From an uncultured Eubacteriales bacterium (lineage in GTDB: Bacteria > Bacillota > Clostridia > Oscillospirales > Acutalibacteraceae), in NCBI GenBank assembly GCA_948815685.1, contig CAQJOC010000045.1, positions 1 to 8,831 on the forward strand: a stretch of 8,831 bases of DNA, in the 5' to 3' direction. Every line of letters begins with the position of its first letter. The first letter of the stretch is position 1. The notes below the pieces were generated by a model. The model searched no databases, was not told where the DNA came from, and was given only the letters and a program-made list of their open reading frames with translations. A program made the position numbers and the translations under genes. This document shows positions 1 to 5,789 of the stretch, in pieces.

Positions 1-89
1 TCCACGATGTCTTAGCTTTCTTGCTACGCCTCGCTCCCCGTGTGACAACTTCTTTTGTTGAACCAATTTCTTTGCTTCAGCTTCTGTCA
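1..89 (-). other. 3' flank of the group II intron; open frame fragment of unknown gene
   Basis: This is the sequence directly downstream of the intron 3' end. On the minus strand one frame is open from 87 to the window edge (29 codons) and gives a charged, helical-looking peptide containing KKLVQQKKLSHGERGVARKL. It could be part of a gene cut by the intron, but I do not recognise it. Read on the plus strand, no frame resembles the N-terminal part of the integrase found on the other side of the intron, so the two flanks do not reconstitute one gene. The fragment is too short for a functional call. Confidence 0.3.
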
Positions 90-149
90 GTAGAGTAGGA
101 GAGCACCGACTTTTCACATTACTGTGGCAAGTTTGCGCAATACTCTCTC
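90..149 (-). ncRNA. Group II intron domain VI and 3' splice site
   Basis: On the minus strand GGAGAG at the start of this segment pairs with CTCTCC near its end. The segment finishes CTCTCCTACTCTAC. The A seven nucleotides before the end is the expected branch-point adenosine, and the terminal AC matches the group II 3' end (AY). This places the 3' splice junction between 90 and 89. Confidence 0.75.
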
Positions 150-150
150 C

Positions 151-184
151 GAACCGTGCTTACACTTCTCAATGTACACGGCTC
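151..184 (-). ncRNA. Group II intron domain V
   Basis: Read on the minus strand, this 34-nt element begins GAGCCGTGTAC and ends AAGCACGGTTC. It is the catalytic hairpin with its conserved 5' GAGCCGU strand pairing with ACGGUUC. It lies 11 nt after the end of the HNH frame, as expected between domain IV and domain VI. It anchors the identification and orientation of the intron. Confidence 0.93.
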
Positions 185-195
185 TCCACTTCTAT

Positions 196-1993
196 TTATG
201 ACGAATGGTGTATTTTCTTGTGACATTCTTTACACACAACCAAGGTTTTACGTTTTCTTGCAATCATAGTTTTTTCCCATTGCTTTTTATCTTTAAGATT
301 TTTCAATTTGTTTGTATGATGTATTTCATACAAAGCTTGGTTATCATATCTGCCACACAGTTCGCATTTATTCGCTTTTAATCTTTTTTCAAGTGAATTT
401 ACGTTACTGTAATGTGCATGATTTTGTATTTTATCTATATCATTTATGTATGCCGTTTTCCTTAACAAATTAAAATATTTAATAAAATCATCATTCTTTT
501 TGTCCTGTTTTTGTTTCGTATGGCACACCCCACGATTTTTCAAATTGAAATTTCCTTTTTATATGGAATATTCTGCACTTATGTATATGTGCAAGAGTTT
601 TCAAGCAACTTGTACTCCATTAAATATGTGAAATAATTTAACTTTCCAAAATTGCTTGCCAAACTGTAGTAATTGCAAATACCTCTTGTTTGTGAATTGA
701 AGGTATCTATTACTTCTAAATCTGACAGTCCACACATAGCGAATCTTTGCCCAGGAATTATTGTTCCGTCAAATTTCTGCCTTATGATTTTTCTATCAAA
801 CATGAATTTTTCTATTTTATCAAATGAAATAAGCAGTTCAACTGAATTATTCAGTGTTCTTTGAATAGTTCCATTTGCCTTACGGTTCCCTTCGTTGTTT
901 CTACGTACGTTTATATCATAGCTTAAGAACCTTGCGTTCTCTGAACTATGAGTAATCTTTGTTTTTTCTTCGCTTAGCTCAAGATTCAAATTTTTTGATA
1001 TAAATCCCTTTAATTCATGTTTTATTTTTTCTGCTTCTTCTTTTGTTCCACTTATACCGATTATAAAATCATCGGCATATCGGACATAAACAAGCTTTTT
1101 GTCTGTTGCGTCTTTATATGGTAGTTTTCTGCGTTCTACTTTTAATTGATGAACTTTTTTAATCAAACTTTGCTTTTCCTGATAACTATCTGTATTTCGT
1201 ATTTTCCGTTCTATACTTTGTATTTCCGTACTTTTCTCACAATATGGTTTTGAATATGCTCTTTTTACCTTTTTGTCAAATGCTTTTTTGAGCTTATCAA
1301 CTTTTTATCCAATTCATGCAAATATATGTTTGCGAGTATTGGCGAAAGTATCCCTCCTTGTGGTGTTCCGCTGTATGTTCTGTGATATTTCCAATTTTCC
1401 ATATATCCGGCTTTTAAATATTTTCCTATGAGGGTTACAAATTTACTGCCTTTTATCTTTTTGAATAATATTTTCAGTAATATCTTGTGGTCTATATTAT
1501 CAAAACAACCTTTTATGTCACCTTCAATAAACCATTTTACAGAACGAAAATTTCTGCTTATTTGACTTAACGCTGTATGGCAGCTGCGTTTCGGTCTAAA
1601 ACCATGTGAGTTGTCAGAAAATATAGGTTCATATATCGATTCAAGAATTTGTCTTATCGCATCTTGTAGTAATTTATCCCTAAATGATGGTATACCTAAT
1701 GGTCTTGTCCTACCATTAGATTTCGGAATACATATTCTTCTTACCGCTTTAGGTTTATACTTTTGGTTTTTAAGTTCGTTTATTAGGGACTTAACATATT
1801 CAATGCTAAATCCATCTGCTGTGTCATCATCTGTGCCTTTTGTAGCGGCACCAAAATTTGCATACAAATTTTTATACGCCTGCATGTAAATGTCTTCACG
1901 CAATAAATATCTATATAGTCTTGTATAGATACCATCTTTATATTCACTCGAATTTTTATAAATTCGTTTCAAAATTTCGGATGTTGCATTCAT
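196..1993 (-). pseudogene. ltrA: Group II intron reverse transcriptase/maturase with HNH domain, split by three 1-nt indels
   Basis: This is the intron-encoded protein that assists splicing and retrohoming. The chosen start is the ATG at 1993 (MNATSEIL), preceded by GAGGGG about 10 nt upstream. The first segment (to 1265) holds the RT palm start (RPLGIPSFRDKLLQDAI, HGFRP, GDIKGCFDNIDH, PQGGILSPILANIYL). The second (to 579) holds the catalytic YADD in VRYADDFIIGIS and the maturase domain X. The third (to 196) is an HNH endonuclease with CELCG, EIHH and VCKECH. The pieces join cleanly if one A is restored in the run complementary to 1302-1306, one A is removed at 598-601, and one A is removed at 497-501. 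The restored joins read DKKVDKLKKAFDKKVKRAYS, LLETLAHIHKCR and GQKNDDFIKYF. Each repair is a homopolymer change, so sequencing error and genuine decay are both possible. All catalytic motifs are present. Confidence 0.92.
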
Positions 1994-2558
1994 TTTGAGG
2001 TTTCCCCTCACTTTCATCTTTATATTTTGTATCATAGAAGCTGCTTTCCTTCGCCATGTAAACGTTATTAGCGTTCTCGTACTACTACGAAAGCTCCGTA
2101 TCCATGCGGAATTTTCAAACTACTACTTAGTTATAGCCATATTTACATGGCATTTCCGTTTAGGATATCCCCAGTTAGTGTTATTGCTAAGTTTTAGATT
2201 ATCGGTTTCGTTTTCGGTCTTTTAACACAAGTTCTCTTGCTCGCGCTGTGGTATTTGCAATCATACTGACATTGAAGGCTATAATATCAGCCAACCACAG
2301 AATGGGTCACAAGCTATTTTCCCAATCCCCCTTGGAAATTGATACTCAGACCTTACGTTCACCAAGCTCAGGTTAAACCTTTTATCTAATTGCCGTTGCA
2401 GTTTAGTCGTGTCCTTTAGCTTTTGGACAACTTTCTGCTTTCCTGCCGTGCTATGTTCCCGTGTCAGCTTTCGCCTTTCGGTTAGGCAAGTCGGCTCACT
2501 TATGATTGTAAGTGATAGTTCTTTATTCTATTTTCAATAACACCCTATCTGGGCGCAC

Positions 2559-2958
2559 GTCTGCTTCAAGTAAAGCCACATATAAATTAACACCTAAAGC
2601 TAGAGAGATTTTTGAAAGCTTAAAAGCTAATCAAGAAGAAAACAAAAAATTATTTGGTAGTGAACATATACAATCTGATTATATATTTGTTTGGCAAAAT
2701 GGCAAACTGTTCAGACCTGATTATGTTACAAGAGATTTTCAGAAAGTTTTAAAAAAGAATGGCTTTGCACACATGAGATTCCACGATTTAAGACATTCAT
2801 TTGCTAGTATTTTGCATGATAAAGGTTATAGTTTAAAGAAAATACAAAAATGGCTAAGGCATTCTGATATTGAAACGACCGGCAATATTTATGTTCATAT
2901 ATTGAAGTCAAGACAGGTCATTGAAGATGAGAATTTTGACAATATTTTTTCACTATGA
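2559..2958 (+). pseudogene. int: Tyrosine recombinase (integrase), C-terminal catalytic remnant
   Basis: This is the C-terminal half of a phage or ICE-type site-specific tyrosine recombinase. The box II motif is visible as MRFHDLRHSFASILHDKGYS (His-x-x-Arg), followed by WLRHSDIETTGNIYVHI with the conserved histidine and the nucleophilic tyrosine. The core-binding domain, the first catalytic arginine and probably the beta-hairpin lysine are absent, because the frame runs directly into the 5' end of the group II intron on the opposite strand. An ATG 16 codons further upstream lies inside the intron and is not a real start. The missing half is not found on the far side of the intron (1-89), so this is a truncated gene and not a simple interruption. 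It probably belonged to the element carrying the genes to its right, but it could not catalyse recombination as it stands. Confidence 0.88.
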
Positions 2959-3142
2959 CATTAATCTACAAAATAACTTAAAAAAATTCTTAGAAAAACA
3001 AGAAAAATGAAAAATTAAAAATCGCACAGACACCTTAGAAAGCCAGTATCCATACGATTTATAGATGGTGGAGCATATAAACCCAAATACGAACATTAGA
3101 TTTCTGTGCAATGGCTTCATTATTACTGTTTTCTTTTAAAGT
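2959..3142. other. Non-coding stretch after the integrase remnant
   Basis: No convincing gene is visible. A 7-bp inverted repeat, GCACAGA (3024-3030) and TCTGTGC (3103-3109), frames the most GC-rich part. DNA just beyond an integrase is a common place for an attachment site, but no direct-repeat partner is present in the window, so no att site can be called. Confidence 0.3.
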
Positions 3143-3301
3143 TCATTTATCAACTTTATTATTGTTTTCTTTGAGCCATTCTTGGAACTCTTTTTGAACT
3201 TTTTCTTGAGAAAAATACTTTTTTATTTCTGGAAGTAATTTATATGCTAAAAGCTTTAAATCGTTTTCAGAAATATTTTTTTCTTTGTTGTAATTTTCCA
3301 T
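3143..3301 (-). CDS. Small acidic/basic helical protein of unknown function (52 aa)
   Basis: This small gene has an ATG at 3301 and a TGA at 3143-3145. A strong AAGGAG Shine-Dalgarno lies about 8 nt upstream, and the reading frame is clean. The product begins MENYNKEKNISEND and continues with an amphipathic, lysine- and glutamate-rich stretch (KLLPEIKKYFSQEKVQKEF) ending in NNNKVDK. It has no cysteines, signal peptide or membrane segment. Similar short 'LLPEIxxYF...EF.EW' proteins are, from memory, common near integrases of Clostridial integrative elements, but I cannot name a function. It lies downstream of the structured region at 3335-3580 on the same strand and could be its regulated gene. 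Real coding is likely from the ribosome site and composition. Confidence 0.7.
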   Translation of the reverse strand: MENYNKEKNISENDLKLLAYKLLPEIKKYFSQEKVQKEFQEWLKENNNKVDK

Positions 3302-3334
3302 TGCACACTCTCCTTTATATTTTATTATAAAATT

Positions 3335-3580
3335 GAATTAATTTAATCTGCCGCTGGTTTACGGCAACATTGGAATTTCACCACCCCATCATCTCTCGGA
3401 TCGGGCTACACTCTGGAAATTAATCTCGACTGTGTAGAAGTATCATTGTGGGCTGTTATCGTTGTGGCGAATTAGTAACCGGCTAATTTTATGTATAAAT
3501 ATTTATCGCTTGTCCAAAATGAAGTCATGGCGTACTTTTACAAACCGCTAGAATAACAGCTAACGTGATTAAATTAATTC
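3335..3580. ncRNA. Candidate structured RNA, multibranched with pseudoknot, class unknown
   Basis: A perfect 14-bp inverted repeat closes the region: GAATTAATTTAATC (3335-3348) with GATTAAATTAATTC (3567-3580). Inside are, in order: hairpin TGCCG 3349-3353/CGGCA 3362-3366; hairpin CCC-ATC 3384-3390/GAT-GGG 3399-3405; hairpin CTACAC 3406-3411/GTGTAG 3432-3437; and a long-range helix GCTGTTAT 3452-3459/ATAACAGC 3553-3560. The long-range helix encloses GCG 3467-3469/CGC 3507-3509 and the hairpin AATTAG 3470-3475/CTAATT 3483-3488. AATTTC (3374-3379) can pair with GAAATT (3416-3421) in the CTACAC loop, forming a pseudoknot. The interior is visibly richer in GC than its surroundings and has no open frame. 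G-U wobbles do not settle the strand. I could not match it to a named class; Rfam motifs of similar size such as raiA should be compared. Confidence 0.55.
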
Positions 3581-3595
3581 ATATTCTATTGTCAA
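3568..3595 (-). promoter_or_regulatory. Predicted sigma-A promoter, minus strand
   Basis: TTGACA (minus 3595-3590), a 16-nt spacer and TTTAAT (minus 3573-3568) make a near-consensus promoter. Transcription would begin near 3561, cross the structured region and reach the 52-aa gene at 3301, giving a 5' leader of about 260 nt. The -10 lies inside one arm of the 14-bp inverted repeat. The repeat may therefore be a DNA operator and not an RNA stem, if this promoter is the one used. Confidence 0.5.
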
Positions 3596-3684
3596 TGTCC
3601 GTTTAGAGGTAAGTTATGGAAAATATCCCTCTACTTATTTAAGAGTCTTTTGAGCGTATTTTTTATAAGTGGATTTTTGTAATT

Positions 3685-4071
3685 CTACTTTTTAAACATA
3701 AACAATTTGATTTTATTAATTATATTATTGAGTTTTTGGAATATAGCAGGCTGACTCATATTATAAATCTTAGCAACTTCGCTCTGAGTTTTATCTTTAT
3801 AAAAAATGTAGCTAATCAAAGTCTGTTCTTCTATACTCAGGCTTTTCAAGGCTCTATGTAAGACCGCATTTTCAATCAGTTCTATCCAATCTAACAAATT
3901 GTCTCCATTAAAGTATTCGTCCGATTTATAATAAATTTCTTCTATTTCATTTGATAGTTCCTCAAATTCACTAATCTTTATATTCTTGGCTAATTCTTTA
4001 TTATTCAGGTTCTGCACGACTTTATTAAAATAGGCTATTTCATTTTTTATGTTGTCACGATGATTTCTCAT
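3685..4071 (-). CDS. Sigma-70 region 4-like regulator
   Basis: This is a small DNA-binding protein of about 128 residues resembling the sigma-like regulators of conjugative elements and phages. The C-terminal third carries a sigma region 4-type helix-turn-helix: ALKSLSIEEQTLISYIFYKD, then KTQSEVAKIYNMSQPAIFQKLNNIINKIK. In this motif SEVAKIYNMSQPAI supplies the two helices. The N-terminal part (NEIAYFNKVVQNLNN, then an acidic EELSNEIEEIYY) is unlike sigma region 2, so it is probably not a full sigma factor. I chose the ATG at 4071 because GGAGG (4084-4080) lies 8 nt upstream; a TTG at 4086 would fall before that site, and a GTG sits directly before the ATG. Its leader contains a 13-codon peptide and two hairpins that look like an attenuation device. 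In Tn916-type elements such genes lie near the integrase end, which fits here. Confidence 0.72.
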   Translation of the reverse strand: MRNHRDNIKNEIAYFNKVVQNLNNKELAKNIKISEFEELSNEIEEIYYKSDEYFNGDNLLDWIELIENAVLHRALKSLSIEEQTLISYIFYKDKTQSEVAKIYNMSQPAIFQKLNNIINKIKLFMFKK

Positions 4072-4079
4072 CACTTTAA

Positions 4080-4114
4080 CCTCCAAATTATTTGATTTTT
4101 TTCAAACAATTTGG
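4080..4114 (-). promoter_or_regulatory. Hairpin sequestering the Shine-Dalgarno of the sigma-like gene
   Basis: On the minus strand CCAAATTGTTTGA (4114-4102) pairs with TCAAATAATTTGG (4095-4083) around an A6 loop. This is a 13-bp stem that includes one G-U pair. The same pair would be an A-C mismatch if plus-strand RNA were folded, which supports function in the minus transcript. The 3' arm ends with the first two G's of GGAGG (4084-4080), so the ribosome site of the 4071 start is partly closed when the hairpin forms. Confidence 0.68.
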
Positions 4115-4119
4115 AATGG

Positions 4120-4161
4120 CTACGGATAGCGTATGTAATAGAGAAACCACCATTTTTTCAT
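4120..4161 (-). CDS. Putative 13-aa leader peptide MKKWWFLYYIRYP
   Basis: A short frame with an ATG at 4161 and a TAG at 4120-4122 encodes MKKWWFLYYIRYP. It is preceded by GAGGA about 8 nt upstream. Eight of its thirteen residues are aromatic or bulky aliphatic (W, W, F, L, Y, Y, I, Y), which is unusual by chance. It stops 5 nt before the 5' arm of the hairpin that covers the Shine-Dalgarno of the sigma-like gene. A ribosome held at or near its end would open that hairpin. This is the arrangement of cat/erm-type translation attenuation. What would stall the ribosome is unknown: tryptophan or tyrosine supply, or an antibiotic, are possibilities. No homologue is claimed. Confidence 0.55.
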   Translation of the reverse strand: MKKWWFLYYIRYP

Positions 4162-4182
4162 AGGTTTGTCCTCATATAGCCT

Positions 4183-4222
4183 AAAAAAGAGCGAAGTTTA
4201 CACACGTTTGTGCAAACTCCGC
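4183..4222 (-). terminator. Intrinsic terminator upstream of the leader peptide, possible attenuator
   Basis: On the minus strand GCGGAGTTTGCACA pairs with TGTGTAAACTTCGC around the tetraloop AACG. This is a 14-bp stem with two G-U pairs, followed by TC and six T's (4188-4183). The wobble pairs would be mismatches in plus-strand RNA, so it acts on minus transcripts. It lies about 12 nt before the leader peptide's Shine-Dalgarno. It may end read-through from upstream or serve as a transcription attenuator for the sigma-like gene. Confidence 0.72.
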
Positions 4223-4245
4223 TTTTAAAAATAGGTGCTATAAAG

Positions 4246-4307
4246 ATGTTCTGCATAAAATTACAGAATTACCTATGTGCATATATTTTTTATGTACCGC
4301 AGAACAT
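4246..4307. other. Two-tier hairpin with internal 5-codon frame
   Basis: A 9-bp outer stem, ATGTTCTGC (4246-4254)/GCAGAACAT (4299-4307), encloses an inner hairpin GTGCATA (4277-4283)/TATGTAC (4291-4297). On the minus strand the frame MFCGT-stop starts at 4307, with GGGAG 10-11 nt upstream. It lies in the roughly 300-nt gap 4223-4528, which has no gene long enough to call. Its role is unknown, but it would be in the leader of the sigma-like gene if transcription starts further upstream. Confidence 0.45.
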
Positions 4308-4381
4308 TATTACAAATCTCCCTTTGAGGTGCTACACCTAAATTTAAAATAGGCTACGCACTTTCTTATGTATTAAAAATC

Positions 4382-4413
4382 GGTCAAGGCTTTTGAAAAT
4401 ATAAGCTATGACC
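4382..4413. other. Imperfect hairpin, terminator-like
   Basis: GGTCA (4382-4386) pairs with TGACC (4409-4413), and GGCTT (4388-4392) with AAGCT (4403-4407) allowing one G-U in plus-strand RNA. T-rich sequence follows on both strands. It could be a weak terminator or part of the leader of the sigma-like gene. Apart from this, 4414-4528 is very AT-rich and shows no gene. Confidence 0.35.
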
Positions 4414-4528
4414 TTTAATTAAATTTTATTATTTGTAGTTGGAAAAATTTGTAATAAAATAAAGATTTTATGTATGAATTTTTATTAAACAATTTACATT
4501 TTTAAGTTTTATATGAGCTAAAATACAC

Positions 4529-4558
4529 AAAAAAAGACAACCGCTTATATTAGGTCGC
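4529..4558 (-). terminator. Terminator of the minus-strand operon 6081-4588
   Basis: On the minus strand GCGACC (4558-4553) pairs with GGTTGT (4542-4537) across a 10-nt loop, using two G-U pairs. A C then precedes seven consecutive T's (4535-4529). It lies about 30 nt after the last stop codon of the operon, in the correct orientation. Confidence 0.7.
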
Positions 4559-4587
4559 ATTTTTAATATTTTCAGTTTTATAATCTA

Positions 4588-5007
4588 TTAATTTTGGTCT
4601 CTGGTTACGTCAAATATAGAGGTCATTACGAGTTTACCATTATTATTTGGTTTTATTGTTACAAACTTTGCTGTTTTTAGAACATTGATAAAGTATTCTG
4701 CAACATTTTCACTATCAATATCGATGGTTTTACTCTCTATCTCAACGTATATTTTAGTGTTCTCTGCATTCATGCTTATTTTCATCAATCCCATGTTCGC
4801 AGTTGCAATACACGACAAGTCTAATCTAGCAGAAATAAAATTTTCTATCTTAAATGGGTCTAATGTTGTAGGCTTATAGAATTTTTCTCTTTTTTTCATA
4901 GCTTCTTTCAAAAAGCTATCAAATTTGTCGTCTTTTTCTTTTTCCTCAATATCGTAACCATTACTCAGGTCATAACTGTACTTAAATAATAAATCTTTAT
5001 TCTCCAT
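4588..5007 (-). CDS. Hypothetical protein, 139 aa
   Basis: I do not recognise this protein. The N-terminal 50 residues are highly charged (EEKEKDDKF, KKREKFYK) and probably helical. The remainder alternates hydrophobic and polar residues as in a beta-rich or mixed fold (LMKISMNAENTKIYVEIESK, FVTIKPNNNGKLVMTSIFDV). There is no signal peptide, membrane segment or obvious catalytic motif. The ATG at 5007 overlaps the end of the upstream gene by 11 nt, with GAGGAG a few bases before it, so the two are translationally coupled. It is the last gene of a four-gene operon headed by a SLOG-like protein and an XRE regulator, and is followed by a good terminator. Its position suggests an accessory or defence-type prophage gene, but that is inference only. 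Confidence 0.75.
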   Translation of the reverse strand: MENKDLLFKYSYDLSNGYDIEEKEKDDKFDSFLKEAMKKREKFYKPTTLDPFKIENFISARLDLSCIATANMGLMKISMNAENTKIYVEIESKTIDIDSENVAEYFINVLKTAKFVTIKPNNNGKLVMTSIFDVTRDQN

Positions 5008-5422
5008 GATTTTTCTCCTCAGTATAATTAGATGTAAATTCGCTTAAACAGTGTTCTAAGTTTTTGCCATATCCTATTCCATACATAAACATTAATTTGC
5101 CAAGTTCTCTCATAACATCATCGTATAAATCACATATTCTTACAGCCATTCCATTATCAACATCAAAATCTTTGTTATCCTTTTTTACCTCATATTCCAA
5201 ATCGTAAATATCTCTTTTTATTTTCCATATTTCTTCAAAAATTTCATAAAGTTTTCCGCCTTTTTCAGAAAATTCATTCTTTACCACTTTACTTAAATTT
5301 CTAATCTTTTTCTCCTGCGGAGCATTAAGATTGTAAAATCCAAAAGTTAAGTCGTAGTAGCCTTCAAATGCTTTTTCCAAATCTCCTTTTACGTCATTTA
5401 AAAAATAATCTTTATCTTCCAT
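4997..5422 (-). CDS. Hypothetical alpha-helical protein, 141 aa
   Basis: I do not recognise this protein. It is acidic and predominantly helical by composition, with a heptad-like charged centre (YEIFEEIWKIKRDIYDLEYE, then VKKDNKDFDVDNG) and a C-terminal segment CDLYDDVMRELGKLMFMYGIGYGKN. The conserved-looking GIGYGKN may be a turn or loop. There is no signal peptide or membrane segment. The start at 5422 is preceded by AGAGG at about 8 nt. It overlaps the next gene by 11 nt, which argues that the two products are made together and perhaps act together. It lies 28 nt after the XRE gene stop in the same operon. Confidence 0.75.
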   Translation of the reverse strand: MEDKDYFLNDVKGDLEKAFEGYYDLTFGFYNLNAPQEKKIRNLSKVVKNEFSEKGGKLYEIFEEIWKIKRDIYDLEYEVKKDNKDFDVDNGMAVRICDLYDDVMRELGKLMFMYGIGYGKNLEHCLSEFTSNYTEEKNHGE

Positions 5423-5450
5423 TTTAAAAACCTCTTCCTTTTAACTCAGA

Positions 5451-5789
5451 TTAATATCTGCTTATATTTTTTAACGTATTTAGAATTTCATTCTGAATAC
5501 AAATGGGGGCTACCCTAAAACAACACAAAATTTCACGTTCCTTTTTACAGACTTCATTTGCTAAATCATTTATATAACTCATGTTTTCGCAATTCACATT
5601 ATTCTTAATAAGATAATCGCATGAAACATTGTACAATTCAGATAATCTAGCTACTGTGTAAATGTTCGGTAGAATTTTACCGCGTTCATAATAAGAATAA
5701 GTTGTCCTGTCAATATGTAAGGCATTTGCGACTTCTTCTTGCGTGAATCCATTATTTTTTCTCAGTTTCTTTAATTTAATGTGTATCAT
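5451..5789 (-). CDS. XRE/Cro-CI family transcriptional regulator
   Basis: This is a 112-residue DNA-binding regulator. Residues 4-60 form the XRE helix-turn-helix: KLKKLRKNNGFTQEEVANAL, HIDRTTYSYYERGKILPN, TVARLSELYNVSCDYLI. The C-terminal part (KKEREILCCFRVAPICIQNE, then ILNTLKNI) matches the short dimerisation tail seen in many Clostridial phage repressors. The start at 5789 overlaps the upstream SLOG-like gene by 14 nt and has only a weak AAAGGA site about 14 nt away, so translation is probably coupled. It is the only XRE gene here on the minus strand, opposite three on the plus strand, which suggests opposing regulators as in a lysogeny switch. Family assignment is firm; target and effector are unknown. 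Confidence 0.92.
   Translation of the reverse strand: MIHIKLKKLRKNNGFTQEEVANALHIDRTTYSYYERGKILPNIYTVARLSELYNVSCDYLIKNNVNCENMSYINDLANEVCKKEREILCCFRVAPICIQNEILNTLKNISRY

Larger units (their letters stand above)
90..2558 (-). mobile_element. Group II intron, IIB / chloroplast-like type, with interrupted ORF
   Basis: This is a self-splicing retroelement transcribed on the minus strand. The 5' end at 2558 reads GTGCGCCCAGATAGGGTGTT, the classic start of bacterial group II introns. About 560 nt of domains I-III follow, then the intron-encoded protein in domain IV (1993-196), domain V (184-151) and domain VI ending CTCTCCTACTCTAC at 90. The total of about 2.47 kb is normal for an ORF-containing intron. 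A possible EBS1 (GTCTG, minus 2351-2347) could pair with CAGAC, the last five bases of the 5' exon (minus 2563-2559). The RNA parts look intact, but the protein frame is broken by three 1-nt indels, so mobility depends on whether those are real. It lies antisense to an integrase fragment on its 5' side, while its 3' flank is unrelated. Class assignment is by eye from the 5' end, domain V and the HNH-bearing protein. Confidence 0.9.

Noticed and set aside
1994..2035. Upstream ATG codons at 2035 and 2017 as the RT start
   Set aside because: The GAGGGG ribosome site fits the ATG at 1993, and group II proteins usually begin close to the residues that follow it.
446..2225. Plus-strand open frames opposite the intron protein and intron domain I
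   Set aside because: They are antisense shadows of the RT frame or of intron RNA, are hydrophobic, low-complexity and unrelated to known proteins, and lack ribosome sites.
2512..2558. ATG at 2512 as the start of the integrase
   Set aside because: The segment lies inside the group II intron 5' end (GTGCGCCC at 2558 on minus). The extra residues do not resemble a recombinase.
3066..3098. tRNA-like 3' end (TGGTGGAGCATA on plus) as a possible attachment site after the integrase
   Set aside because: The first 12 bases resemble the reverse complement of a tRNA acceptor end, but the T-arm is at the wrong distance and its stem does not pair, so no tRNA can be folded.
3605..3634. Hairpin TAGAGG/CCTCTA downstream of the sigma-like gene as a terminator
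   Set aside because: It is a 6-bp stem with an 18-nt loop and no T tract on the minus strand; too weak to call.
4117..4361. Recurring GGTGCTA/GGCTA words as iterons of a replication origin
   Set aside because: The copies are short, differ in sequence and spacing, and no replication initiator gene is nearby.
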